A DNA stretch of 64,000 nt from Spirodela intermedia (GCA_902729315.2 LR746267.1:9790424-9854423); one strand, 5' to 3'; positions 36,001 through 48,121 are shown, counted from the stretch's first letter. Made by a program: numbers and translations. Notes: a model not told the origin generated them from the sequence alone.

Positions 36001-37222
36001 CCAAATTTGTGGAATCTTAGTTTCTTGACCTAAAGTTCGTGCATAGAATCCAACGCATAGCGTAATCCAATCAGTATTATAGTTTTCTATCATCAAAATC
36101 AGTATGTCAAGTTCAAAATTTATCATGGTAGGTTGGGCCCTCTTGGCTCAGTCCAGGGGAATTCCTTAATCGAACCAAAAGCTCGAGAGAGAGTAGTGTT
36201 GTCTTTAACTACACATTGGTAGATTATTATTGCCGATGCAGAGAACTATTCCCTCATATAAAGATCAATTCATAGGCTTGAATGAAATGATCTTCAGTTG
36301 CCTCCATCGTATCTTTGGTGACGCAAAATTTCAGTCTCACTGATCGAACCGAAATAACTCAATATAGGTACCACAAGATAACCTTCCTTTTATGGGATAC
36401 TTCTGATACTGTTGCCCAAATTTACTTAGTGCTCCAAAATATGGTCTATTTTATTTCATTTAGCGTAACAGAGATGAAAGAACAAAGTGTTTGATCTGCT
36501 TTTGTTGATCTCTCCCTTTTCAGGTAAATGAAACATACCATTGCAAGTATTCCCTGGGCACCTTCAAGGCAGACATTTACCCTGACCATCTCTTCAATTG
36601 TCAAGTAGGAGATCCATCATGGGCCGAGATGATCAGAAGATTCTTCACCCTGTAAGTCCCTCTTTTCTTGATATTCCTGGCTAAGCAGCTCTGCTATGTA
36701 TGTTCTAACATCGGTAGATGTGGTGTTATCACACTTCCTTGCCCCTGCCTCATGAGAATAGCATAGTCTACATCTGTTCACGAAGTCAGCTAAAAGTGGA
36801 AAAAATAGAGCACTCAAGTAATATCTCCGAAGTGGATCCGCCACTGTTGCTCTGCTAACTATATCACCTCGACTTGATGTTTTCTCAACAGGCTCCTGAG
36901 TTTTATAAAGTCCTTCACATGGGATACTCTACAAGGTTGGCATCATATACTGGCTGTGGCCACTGGGAGTCTGGGTGGTATCATCTCTTCAATGCTGGCA
37001 GTCGGCATAGCCAAAGTCCTCCAGCCCTTGTGGCCAGCATTGTTTAAGAAACTGCAACCTGTGAAACAACACCTCTCCATACTATCGATGCAGCTGAGGC
37101 GGCCCTGCCTACTCATCGCTTACATATCCGCAGTCAGCTGGCTGGCCCTGCAATACATCGAGATCATCGGTCTCAAGCAGGTCCTCATCGACTCTCTCTC
37201 TAGAATGGCCATAACAAGATGA
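33069..37222 (+). CDS. Plant membrane protein of unknown function, 5 exons
   Basis: Exons 33069-33306, 34338-34468, 35429-35554, 36524-36651 and 36892-37222 have GT/AG borders and joining phases, encoding 317 aa. A strongly hydrophobic N-terminal segment lies at about residues 28-62 (GCFTVAFSLIVSCFLSFVFG and following). A long hydrophilic middle has several cysteines (CELSLSNC, CHDDYYW, CRPSF, YHCKY, NCQVGDP). Further hydrophobic stretches near the C terminus (GSLGGIISSMLAVGIAKVL, LLIAYISAVSWLALQY) suggest a lumenal or extracellular cysteine-containing domain held by membrane segments at both ends. I recall similar uncharacterised proteins in other plants but can assign no function. The start is the first ATG of the frame, which extends upstream to a GTG. 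It is transcribed away from FGAM synthase. Confidence 0.82.
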
Positions 37223-40141
37223 CACCCACATATACCAGCTCTAGCTTTTATTCATGGAAATCCATGGCTGAGGCTGCCATATGTATGGACATCAAGCGGC
37301 ATTTGAAGGGAGAATTGAAGGAAGATCTTCTCAGGACCAAGTCGGGGAGCATCTGCATTCCATTCAGTCTGATTCCTTCCTTCCCAAGAGAGGTACGTCA
37401 CTCTGATGTCTATTTTACTCGACATAATTTTTTCTCTTCAGTTGTAAAGTAGAGTAAGAAGGAAGTAAAGGCCAGAGGAAAATAAGAATCTACCCAAGGG
37501 TATGATGATGAAACAGAAATCTCTCCTTGTTACTGGCCATTAGGGTACTTTTGAATGAATGTAAGCTCATAAGTTATGTTCTTCAAGGATCAGCATTAAC
37601 CAAATGATGACTCTTCTCTCTCATGATCGTACCTGTCAGCCAGTTTGAGGTCCAAATTTAGACCATCCATAGGGAAACAAGACGTGAAAAAAAAGGGTTA
37701 AAGAAGGGTTGTTTATGGGTCAATTCTAATCTGACTGCCCCTAACAAGGAAAAAGTGAGAACATTCTTGGTGGATTTAAAATTTAATTAATCATCCTCTA
37801 TATGGATAACCTTAGTACACTCAGGCTATAATACTATTTTTGTATCAGTCCCAAGTGAGCCTCAATTCAGTAAGGAGTCAAGAGAGCGGGTGGGATCAAG
37901 GAAGAGACCCAAAAGCTAAAGCCCAAGTTCTAGCCTTATTTGCTCGGCATAGCCCCTCTGATGAATGGGCGCCAGCAAAATTAGACTGATAATTCTTTCT
38001 TCAGGTTAAAAATTTTCAAGAACAATCATTGTGGTTCCATTCACCCCAATTTCTGCATCATATGCTAGACGAAGATATCATGAGTTTTTTTTTTTTTTTT
38101 TGAGTAAAATAAATTAAAGAGATCAGGCTAATCTCTTTACAGACTCTGTTTGTGAGATCCTTTCCTTCAATCCTCACACCAGAATAGAAATGCTGCAAGA
38201 ATTTTCGCTTAATTAATCAGATGAAAATCAACGGTAATCCATACATCCTATTTATTTATTTTTTTGCCTCCCTTTTCTGCGTGCAGTTTGAGTGGTGGGT
38301 CCGAGGGAAAATTTGGTAGGAAAAAACTCGCACATATTTCTTCACATAAATTCATTATTGATTGTCAGTAGGCTTCAATAGTCATAGAATCATCTTAGGA
38401 ATCTGATGCGTTGTGTTCCCCACTCCCATCGATCCTACTTTCTTAGAGAATTTAGCCCACCAGGCTGAAATGGAACAACAATCAAGCTGGATTACTGTCC
38501 ATATCTAACCACTGCCATACGTCTCTACTAAAGCTTTCAAAAATTTTAAAAATTAAAAAACCTTTTAATCTCAGGATGTAAAAAAAGCTTACTTCAACGC
38601 CTTTAGATCTGATCGGTTAAAAGGCATTTTGGAGCAGCTTTGATGGGACACTTTGTGGTGTGTGGTTCATAACCTGTCCCATCATATCTTTTAATTTTAT
38701 TTTTTTAAAATAAAAAGTATCTCTCCATTGATGCCCAAAAAAAGATTTTTATTTTTATTTTTTTTCAACCAGTCCGCTCTGAAGTGTGTTCTGAAGTTTC
38801 TTTCTCCCAAGGGGCTCTCTCCATGGCTCAACTGACCTGTTGACTCACCAAAGCTTGTGAACTTGGAATCTTCAGATGAACGTTGACTCACCAAACCATT
38901 GGGTCAACGGGGATTATCATATTTGAAGCTATGTGCCAAGCATTCATTCCACATGAAACAATACACGGTGAAGACAAGTGAGTTGACAATCTTCCCTCAA
39001 GAATTCTGCTCTTTTTTGCCCTGCAAAACAATTAATATACCATGAAGCCTGGCTTCAATCTTTAGCTCCTGGAGAACACCCACATGACCAGTGAACACCC
39101 ACACTTTACATCCGTCATCTCCAGGCTGGTGGCGGCTGCCGCCACCACTGACATGATAGATCTAGTCCACCACAAGTGAGGTGGTCGTGAAACTAATGCA
39201 CTAATTCTGCTTTTCTTTCCATCTGAGTTCCTAATGAGTGCAAACCCAAGAAACTCCCATCATTAGTAGGATCATGTGGAATTTCTCCCTTCCTTTTTTT
39301 TTCCCAATAATCACAGATTTACAGCCAAAGCCCCTCGCCAGATAATAAATGTAGCCAAGTATGCTCACATGCCCAATCACTATATTCGAACCAGATAATC
39401 ACATACCCAATGTGGCATTGGATTTCGTCATATTACAAAAATATGTTGAAGAACTCGATTATGATCAGTCGCAGCATGATGGCTCTGCACTCCAGGATCA
39501 ATCTAAACCAGCTGCTTATGGGAGATGGCCTGAATCAACAAAAATGTCAATGTAAGTACTGGATCTCTTGCAATAACAGCAACAAATAAAGACGTAAAAA
39601 ACATGGATTTCTAAACATGGCATCCTAAGTAAAGTTCCTTCACGACTCAATAAATGCACAACGCAGACAAAAACATTGTAAAATCCTCATGGCTTTGACC
39701 TTTGTGATGTAACAAGTGAGAATATTTAAAGTTGGATGGGTTTTCATAACTTAATCTGCTGAAAACAATGTTGCAAGATTCATGTGATGAGAAAAATGTG
39801 ATCTCATGAACGTACTTCATCTGTTCATCGATAGTCCTGTGTTCTTTCCACTGCTCATGATCAATGTTTTCAGTAGTCATGGCAGCTTCTGGCAATCAGA
39901 TGATCCCATAATCCATATGGAAACTGGGGGACGGTGCTTTCAAAATCCACAAAAGAAATCTGACAGTTTATTGATCCATAGAACTATCTTGGTAGATTAT
40001 CTAACAAATACGAATTTAGGTTTTTCACTGAAGTCACTCTCTCAATCGAATGAGCACGAAGTAAGTAGCTTCATATGGAGAACCATAGAACCCAGTTCAG
40101 AACTAGAACAATCGTGGTAGGAGCCTCAAGAATCTCAGAGC
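37223..40141. other. Intergenic between convergent genes, nothing recognised
   Basis: About 2.9 kb between the membrane-protein stop and the DUF1995 stop (the genes converge). It includes both 3' UTRs, a poly-T run near 38083-38101 and AT-rich sequence. No coding exon chain with matching splice sites was found. Confidence 0.5.
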
Positions 40142-42790
40142 CTAAACAGATGGAAGAATATCCAGGGCAACTTCCTTCAGTGACGGCATTTCTTCCTGTT
40201 GATGCATGCAGTAATACTTGCCATTCACCTTCCTCAGGACCTTCCAAGGCCCTGGATAAGACCTGCAGATAGAGAACAAATCAATTTCATGGTCGCCCAT
40301 AGAGAAGGAGGAGCTCTGCAGTGGAAAAAACTGAATGAAACCTGAATAGAACTCCACCCTTGCGCCCTTTAAAATTATGAATATAGTAGACTGTCTCCAT
40401 GTTGGGTAGGAAGTTCTTGGCTAGTTCGCCCAGCTTTGGGTAGAAAAATGGCGGATAATCTTGGCTGGTCAAGTTCCATGGTGATTTAATGAACCAGGAG
40501 CATTCGTCCTTTTTTATTATTTTGGGGAGAAGGAAAAGAATTCTGAAAGAAGGATACATCCTGTTCTTATCCGGTCCAGCTCTCCATTGAATATAATGAG
40601 CTTTCTCTCGGTGTTCACAACCGCCTCCCTGTATAGCTCTTCCACCACAAGCATTTCTGGAGCAAGGAGCAGCTCTTGTTATATGAGCAAGAGACGGAGG
40701 AAATATACCAGAAAGGGGGGGTGGTTGAGGAAGTGCACCGTTGACATTGAAATATGGATAAGCAACCAAGAACATCTGGTCCTCAGGCTTCACGCGGTCA
40801 CTCATTTTGACTTTGGTGGTGAACCCAAAGTCCTCAAAAAGGGATGGTTTTGTCAGATAATCTAGATTGAGTGAAGACCCTTCGAAAACTGATTTCCTCG
40901 CAAAGTCAACTTCATTGGCCTCCGGAAAAAACTGCCATTTGACATTTCCATCAAAGGTTCAAGCCCAGATGTTAATTTACAGCAATATGTAGGAGAATAA
41001 ACCGATTTTATCTATTCATTGAGTTGAATTTATTTCGAATCAGCATGTCAGATCATGAGCAATATACTATTCAACAGTGCATGTAAGAAATAAAAAATAA
41101 AAAGATAAAAAAAAGGAAGATCTGGGAACATACTATTCTAGTTCGCCTGGCTTTCTCTCCCACTAGAAAACCATCACAAAATTCTCTGATGAGCTGCATG
41201 CTACCTGTCATTTCTATGCCTCCTTCACCATCCCCTGCTCACGCAAGCACACCCCTTCAGCATACAAGGAGGAGCATCATGATTGTAGTGTAATGCCATG
41301 AGGAGACTACCTGGCACGGATTCGAGCCCAGCAGTTGGGAACTCGATCTCCTGATACCCATGCTTCTATTAGTATTGGGAAGATGAGCACTTTAGAGAGC
41401 GCATATAGTAAGAACCAACTCACCACCAACTGTTTATTGTCTCTCAGAGCCAGCTCGGTTGCAGCTTTAGCCTGCAAAATTTTGGTGCGCCTCTGTTAGG
41501 GTTCTAGTTTCTTCATCTGACATTGAAGAAGAGAATAGAAAGGAAAAATAAAAAAATACCTCAATTCCAGGTAATGCTGGATGGCAAGCAGATCCAAATA
41601 TCTTTTATCTGTCAGTCTGATTTTATTTTTATTTTTATTTTTATTTTTATTGCATTCATTCATCATATGAACAAAGAAGATGGAGATGATTATTTTACAT
41701 GACAGATTGAAAAAGAAGAAATTTAGAGCGACCAAAGAAAATGGCAATTAATCTGTTGGGCATGATCTGAACATTTCTATGAATCAAAGCATCTTAATTC
41801 AGATTCTGGGTGTTTTCACAAGTTCACTGCTTATCAATATCCTCCACCAACATATTTTTCGTTAATCATATGAGCAAAGAAGATGGGGATGATTACTTTA
41901 CATGACGGATTAAAATAAAAGAAATTTAGAGTGACCAAAGAAAATGGCAATTAATCTGTCGGGCATGATCTGACCATTTCTATATATCAAAACATCCAAT
42001 TCAGATCCTCTTCACAGGTTCAATGCTCATCAATATCCTTCTGCAACATATGATACCAGCATCGTCCAGTTCATAGGATTCCATTTAAATAGACATAAAT
42101 CCTGCCTAATTAATAGAACATGCTGTTCATTGAAGCATCCTCCAAACCTTCAACAGTTTCACCTTCTCATACCCACCTGGGATATCAAGATGTAATGAGC
42201 TGAAAATGTCCCAAGGTTATAAATAAATTTTTCATCAGATGCAGGCATTCTAGTTTATGCAATTAGATCCTGAAACCCCCCCCCCCCCCCCCCCCCGCGC
42301 CCCAAAAAAAAAAAAAGAAAAAAAACCCTATTGAGCCTCCAGTTGCAAGATATGTATGCAGCATAATTCTCAAGGCATCTTCTAAGCGGTGCAGCGCAGG
42401 AGACAAGGTGCCAGACGAGGGGGCGAGGTCGAGAAGCATGCACAGTACGCCATGTTCAGTGGGACGAAATCCTTCACCTGCGTGAGGAGCTCGTCGTAGT
42501 CGCCTGGAAATCCAACGTCTGAAGCAGCGGACGAGCTGCCGTCGCCGGACGCGCGGCAGGCGACTGCGCCGCGGCGCGCCGCGGCGGCTGTGGCTTTCGA
42601 TCCATCGATTCCTGCGGGAAGACGGCGAGTCGGCCGCCCTCTACAGGGAAACTGCGATTTCCGGAGAGATCAGTGCGGAGATTTTCGTCTGCTTGAGCCA
42701 ATCTGAATGGACCAGAGCGTACAACGAGCTTACGGCGATCGCCGGCGAGCCAGACGTCGGCGACGGCGGCGACGCCGCCAGCATTGCCAT
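40142..42790 (-). CDS. DUF1995-domain chloroplast protein (LPA3-like), 9 exons
   Basis: Spliced from short exons, read from the right: 42790-42734, 42651-42478, 41471-41424, 41350-41311 (40 bp), 41234-41134, 40931-40739, 40656-40558, 40459-40342, 40262-40142. GT/AG borders and phases all fit and the sum is 951 bp (316 aa). Residues 1 to about 60 are Ala/Ser/Arg-rich, a likely plastid transit peptide. DUF1995 hallmarks follow in order: DYDELLTQ, IEFPTAGLESVPGDGEGG, MQLIREFCDGF, FFPEANEVDFA, AYPYFNVNEM, KLIIFNGELDRIRTGYYPP, VYYIHNFKG, and LFRSYPGPWKVL near the C terminus. Arabidopsis LPA3 (photosystem II assembly) has this domain, but this protein may be another subgroup, so the role is uncertain. 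The first two exons are the least certain. The gene is divergent from TSC10-1. Confidence 0.85.
41660..42052. repeat. 203-bp tandem duplication in DUF1995 intron 2
   Basis: Two diverged copies (about 41660-41862 and 41863-42052) share ATATGA(A/G)CAAAGAAGATGG, then the AGAAATTTAGAG block, then AAAATGGCAATTAATCTGT. It lies wholly inside the largest intron (41472-42477). A (TTTTA)n run sits just left of the first copy, near 41620-41650. Confidence 0.75.
42276..42296. repeat. Poly-C tract (21 nt) followed by A-rich run
   Basis: Twenty-one consecutive C on the plus strand (poly-G on the DUF1995 sense strand, in its intron), followed within a few bases by a run of 12 A. It could form a G-quadruplex or i-motif and is prone to length error in assemblies. 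Confidence 0.85.
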
Positions 42791-43228
42791 GCGGGCTGCG
42801 GCGGAGAGCGCCCTTATTGGTGGCCCAGGTCGCCGCAATCCCCTCCGGATAGGCCCCTCTCTCTCTAGCCCTCACCGTCTGAGCCTCTCTCTCTCTCTCG
42901 CTCTCTCAATCTCTCTGGCTAGCCCTCACCGTTGACCACATTGAGTCGCGGGAGAGGCGCGCTGTGGGACCCACAGGAAACGATTATAAAAACGAAACAA
43001 TAATGTGGATTTCTGCAAGATCGAATTTATTCAGTTAGTTATTTTTTAATCTCGGCCCCACCAACTGCAACCCTAGTTAATGCAAAACCAGCGGGGCCTA
43101 ATCTTCCCCACCCCTCTCGCTCTCTCTCTCTCTCTCTCTCCCCGCAGAAGGAAATTGCCGGAGATTGCCGTCTCTACGACGAGGCCTCCATCGCAGCCGC
43201 TCGGATCTCCCGCCTGAAGCCCCCGGCG
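42791..43228. promoter_or_regulatory. Divergent promoter region DUF1995 / TSC10-1
   Basis: Only 438 bp separate the two ATGs. CT microsatellites lie near 42860-42918 and 43108-43141, the second in the TSC10-1 leader. No clear TATA box is visible for either gene. The leaders probably take up much of the interval, so regulatory elements are likely shared. Confidence 0.5.
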
Positions 43229-44683
43229 ATGGCCTCCCCACTTCTGTTCCTCGTGTTGATCGTAGTGGCCCCCGCCGCGGTGCTGCTTCTGGCCCTCTCG
43301 TTCCTGGTGCGCCCACGGCCGGTGAAGATCCCCGTCAAGGGGCGGCACGTCTTCATCACGGGGGGCTCCAGCGGCATTGGCCTCGCCCTGGCCAAGAGGG
43401 CCGCCAGGGAGGGCGCCAGGGTCTCCATCCTAGCTCGATCCCTCTCCAAGCTCGAGGATGCTCGCGACATGATCCGTGTGGCCACTGGAGTGGAGGTGGC
43501 CATCTACAGTTCCGACGTGAGAGATGGTGCTGCGGTGCAGAAGGCGGTGGATGCGGCCGGCCCAATCGACGTGCTGATCTGCAATCACGGGGTGATCGTG
43601 CCGCAGGAGATGGAGACCCAGTCTATCGAGGACATCAAGTTCATGGTGGATGTCAACCTGATGGGCACCTTCCACCTCATCAGGGCTGCCCTCCCGGGCA
43701 TGAAGCGCGGTGGGGGTCCGCGATCCATTTCCCTCATGTCCTCCCAGGCTGGCCAGGTAACCAAAACCGTCCGATCCACCGGCCCTTTTAGCAAGTGATC
43801 GATCACTGATTTTCATCGTTTTGCCATGTCGAAAATATCGCCCATAGGTGGGAATTTATGGATACACGGCCTACTCGGCGAGCAAGTTTGCTCTTCGGGG
43901 ACTTGGGGAGGCCCTGCAGCAGGAGGTCATCAACGATGATATTCATGTTTCTCTCATCTTTCCACCGGACACAGAAACCCCTGGCTTTGTACAAGGTGAA
44001 AAAACATTTGACTTGCAATCTTCTTGAAATATCTTCAGTGTTTTCACCGTATGTCGTTTAATCTTATCCCTATGAAGCCTGGAAATTCATTGTGCCTTCT
44101 GTGAATTTTTTTTCATCGGATCTTCAGTGGATTTGGAAGGATGATGAATGGTGGTCAAAATGCATGTATTTGGCACCTCCCTTGATGTCATAAAGAAAGC
44201 TCTCGCTGGAAATTGCTCGTTGATGTTTGACTTTCTTGTCTGCCCTTTAGTTCAATCATTTTTGCTGCCATCTTTCTATACTAATCTTTCTCTTCTTGTA
44301 TATCTTGATGTTGTGCTCTACGTTTATATTTTCATAGTTAATCTAGATGAATATTTCGTTATTGACACCAGGTATTATCTCTTACTGTAGAAAGCAAGAT
44401 AAGGCCAGAGGTAACCAGTAAAATAGCAGGTTCTTCTGTTGGAATGAAGGCTGACGATGTGGCTGAGAGGACTCTAAATGGCATCAAATCTGGAAGTTTT
44501 ATCGTCCCCTGCAACTTCGACGGGCTTATGCTGGCCATAGCCACCTGTGGCTTGTCTCCTCAGCGGTCATACCTCATGGCTTTCTGTGAGGTGACTTGCG
44601 CTGGTCTCTTGCGGTTTGTTGCTCTATGCTTCCAATGGGGCTGGTATGCAACTATTGAAAAATGCAGTGCCAGAAAGAAATAG
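43229..44683 (+). CDS. TSC10: 3-ketodihydrosphinganine reductase, copy 1 (TSC10-like)
   Basis: NADPH-dependent short-chain dehydrogenase that reduces 3-ketodihydrosphinganine to dihydrosphingosine, the second step of sphingolipid long-chain-base synthesis, on the ER. Exons 43229-43756, 43848-43995 and 44391-44683 splice in phase to 322 aa. An N-terminal membrane segment (residues 4-28, LLFLVLIVVAPAAVLLLALS) precedes the Rossmann motif TGGSSGIG. The structural Asn lies in ICNHG and the catalytic pair in YTAYSASK. A C-terminal region with a hydrophobic stretch (SYLMAFCEVTCAGLLRFVAL) follows and the protein ends ARKK. Intron positions match copy 2 exactly. A possible alternative splice after AAATA rejoins at about 44840 and still gives an immediate stop, so the end is stable. 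No lesion is seen. Confidence 0.93.
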
Positions 44684-45736
44684 TAAGCCCACTTATACTT
44701 TTCCCAGATGAAAGTAGTAATACTGTGTTGAGTGCTTAGTGGATTGCTGAGAGAAATGCTTGCCATCAATTAGTTAAAATGAAATGCTTACTTTATGGGC
44801 TCCATCTCCCTCATGAACCAATTTCTCTTTCCCTGCAGGCTTTGTTTTAGGATGATTGGTGCAATATATAATATGCTGCTTGGCTAATTTTGATATGATA
44901 CAAATAAGTTAGGAAAATATAAGATGCACCAGAACCTTGTGGTCCTGTCATCTGGAAAAAGCTTTTATATATATATTGTGGTGGAAAGGTTTTAGGACCT
45001 TTTTGAAAAACTCTAAGCAGTGTTCAAGAAAATATTATAAGATTTAACCAGTCAAGCCAAAATCGCATGAAAAGATTTGAGGATATCTGTTGGTGGGGGG
45101 CCAATCATTTAATCAAGAAGATGCAAATCGTGCCTCAGATTAAGCAAGTATTGCAGCCAAAGTCCTCTACAGAGATTTGAAACAAAAACCTGTAGGGCAT
45201 CAGTCAAGTAGGTTGCTTGTAATCCCATGATCATTTGGTCAGGATCGGTCCAAATATGTACAGTTTCATTAGCATCCAAATATCATCTTTGTGTCTTTTA
45301 TTTCCGTCTTTTGGGTGCAATGTTATATAAATTGATTTTATTTTATATTTTTTTCTGCATTTATGTAAAATATCTGATATTAGTTTACTAATCTAATGAT
45401 AGCCGAACATTTATCTTCTTGGAGTTTGATAAGATGAATGATTCATGGGTGCTATGTGAAAATTCTGCAGATTACGCCAATCTCTCTCCCCCTGCAAGGA
45501 CTTGCTGAAGATCATGCTGGAGCCTCAATCGACCTGGTTGAGATTCCAAGAAATATTTTTGTTCTTTCATCAAAAGCCTGGATTTCCAACGCAAGAACAG
45601 TGACGTCTTATCTCAGTTATTTTCTTTATTTATGTATCATTGTCTGAAGTGTCGACAAGTTTAGGTTGATAAATGAGGTTTCTTCTGCTACAGTGGCTTA
45701 TGGTATTATAGTCTTTCGGATTAACAACTCCAGTAG

Positions 45737-45737
<1 letters not shown>

Positions 45738-45832
<95 letters not shown>

Positions 45833-45843
45833 TCACTCACTCA
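45738..45843. repeat. (CT)n microsatellite, about 80 bp, with TCTA tail
   Basis: Longest perfect CT run in the window, grading into TCTATC and TCAC units. Confidence 0.92.
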
Positions 45844-46510
45844 CTTGTAAGCTCATGGATGGCATTGGAAGTGATGATGCAAACCTCGGTTGAATTATTG
45901 TTTAGTTTCTGTGAAAAAAATACCTTGTCATCACCATTCCAATCCTGGGTAGGACGGATAAATCTCATTGGTGAGTGTGTGAAGGAATGTGATCTGTTCA
46001 TGTGTGCCCAGGCCATTACTTTCGGCTCCTATGGTATGTGCAATTTATGGGCTTGTCTCCTTCCCACTTGTCATCATCCCTAAGTCTTGAAACCCCACTC
46101 ATTATGTCACAGTTGACCTACTGAGCAGCCCTCCCCCCAGAGCCCAGCTGCTGCTCCCTCAGGCTGGGCTTTGCTCTGTGGTCCTTGATCTGCCCTGGCA
46201 AGTCGCTGTCCCCCTACTGATGATGCGCCACTGGGCACCGCAGGAGGCAGCTGTGAAGTCCCTTTCCTCGTTCCCCAGCCATCGCCAAGGTGACACCAAC
46301 CTCTTTGCCCCCTTTCCTTCTTTCTTTTTTTCCATTTTTGGCAAGTTTTACCAGGTGATTGTGCTCAGCCATCTCTTTCTAGCCCACTCGTTTGGATTTG
46401 TGGATTCTCGCGGACGCTCACTCCACCAGATGCATGCATCATTTCATGGTCCTCTCTATGATAATTTTCATCCTATCTTTGGTAAGTTCTACCAAAATTA
46501 TTGGTCTCTC

Positions 46511-46512
<2 letters not shown>

Positions 46513-46554
<42 letters not shown>
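46513..46554. repeat. (CT)n microsatellite
   Basis: Perfect CT run of about 42 bp, with CTCACTCACTCTAGCTCTC-type degenerate repeats after it. Confidence 0.9.
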
Positions 46555-46558
<4 letters not shown>

Positions 46559-46806
46559 ACTCTAGCTCTCTCTCGCTCTAGCTGTACTTATACTATGCTT
46601 ACCCATCACTTCCTATCCCTGGCTGCTTATTCGACTGGAATCGTCATTTCTGCACTTTTACCGCTCCATGTCTCCTTCTTTCTAGCTCGCTCACTCTCTC
46701 TCGCTCTAGTTCTACTTGTATTATGCTCACCCATCACATCCCATCCCTCCTTATTCCACTGTAATCACGCCTTGATGCAGAGCAAAGTCAGAGATCATCA
46801 AACTTA

Positions 46807-46833
<27 letters not shown>
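46807..46833. repeat. (CT)n microsatellite
   Basis: Perfect CT run of about 26 bp in the TSC10 spacer. Confidence 0.88.
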
Positions 46834-46838
<5 letters not shown>

Positions 46839-47302
46839 GTTACATGTGTGGGATATTTCATGGATGTGTTTAGGTTTTGGTGGCTGTTAGAGAGCTGAAG
46901 GGCATTCATTGGAACAGTTCAGAAGCTCATGAGGAGATGAATTGGGGGCAATAAATGGGCGCAGTGAGTGTGCCCATGAATGCCGCCTCCTCCTCCTGCT
47001 GCCCGGTGGGCCCCGCTCTTCCATCTTCCACCATTTGACCGCATTTTCATCTTGATCCCCCGGAAGAGTAGCTAATTGGTGGGCTCCCCCGAGACGGCCG
47101 AAGTTCTGCTCTTTCTTTGGGGGTAGAATCGGAAATTCCCCCTGTTCCTGGGGGTACCCGTCAATTAGGTTTTTTCCACGGCAACTTTTTCTGAAAATGT
47201 CACCGAACGGTACAAAAGGAATAAGCCATCCACTTCTTCTCAGCTCATTCTCCATCTTCCATCTGTAGGCTTTATTGGGCCGGCCCACTCGGCCATGGTA
47301 AA

Positions 47303-47610
47303 GTCCCTGGTCCGGGCCCACCAACAATCTCGGCCTAGAGAGAGAGAGAGAAGAGCTAGACAGAGAGAGATGACGTATATAATTAATTTTTAGGTGATTT
47401 ATCAGCGTAAATATATGAATTGAATTAATTTTAATGAGAATAATATCATCCAATCCTTTGTAGCCCCTGGCCTGGGCCCACCAACAATCTGGGTCTAGAG
47501 AGAGAGCTAGAGAGAGAGATATGACGTATATAATTAATTTTCGGTCAATTATTAGCGTAAAAATGTGAATTGATTTTATTTAATGGGAATAATGCCACCG
47601 AATCCTTTGC
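47303..47610. repeat. 160-bp tandem duplication upstream of TSC10-2
   Basis: Two adjacent copies have a 160-bp period, fixed by GGGCCCACCAACAATCT at 47314 and 47474. They share TAGAGAGAGAG(C)TAGA, GACGTATATAATTAATTTT, a segment ending in AGCGTAAA, and AATCCTTTG. They carry GGGCCCA elements and lie about 0.8-1.1 kb upstream of the copy 2 ATG. Confidence 0.85.
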
Positions 47611-47689
47611 ATTCTTGCTCAGTCGATATTCGCCGGAAGAGGAAGCTGACGTTGCCCGATGGGGCGCCTAATCGTGGTCCATTAGTCCC

Positions 47690-47850
47690 CTAAATCGGGC
47701 CCATTAACAGCCTGGCACCAGCCCAGCAAGGGAACGTATCCCTCGGGTGGCCCATTACTGGTCAGATCCACAAGTTCCGGGTGGGGCCTACTGAGTCACA
47801 ATCCGGCTTAATTCCGGTCTGGGCCCATTGGACTCGACACGCTTTGGCCC
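47690..47850. promoter_or_regulatory. Cluster of GGGCCCA / GGCCCAT (site II-like) motifs upstream of TSC10-2
   Basis: Repeated GGCCCA-type motifs (in ATCGGGCCCATTAAC, GGTGGCCCATTACTGG, CTGGGCCCATTGG, TTTGGCCCGG) lie 560-720 bp upstream of the ATG. They resemble TCP-bound site II elements of plant housekeeping promoters. Role inferred from motif only. Confidence 0.4.
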
Positions 47851-48121
47851 GGGGGGAAAAAGCCCGGCAGAATATACCGGTCACGTCAACTGAATCGATA
47901 GGGCAGCGTTGCGGGTCACCTCTAAAACTAGCCGCCAAATTTTGACTCCTCCCGTCAACGCCAACATCAACGTCAAATACCTCCTCCTCCCTCCACTATG
48001 TTGGACCGCCCAGGCGCAGGAGCGTCTCCTTTTGACACTCTGAGCCTAAAAGTGGTACTATTTGCCACCAGTAAGAGAAGCCGGCGTTCGACCGTCGCAA
48101 CGCCGGCGCCGTCCGCCCACT

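Noticed and set aside
37219-37452. 77-codon open frame overlapping the end of the membrane-protein gene
   Set aside because: Starts at the stop codon of a well-supported gene and has no recognisable features; likely 3' UTR.
42474-42875. 133-codon minus-strand open frame over DUF1995 exons 1-2
   Set aside because: It is in a different frame from the exon chain that yields the DUF1995 domain; the in-frame solution uses an intron 42652-42733.
46178-46873. 231-codon plus-strand open frame
   Set aside because: Largely translation of CT repeats (SLSLSL) with no domain or splice context.
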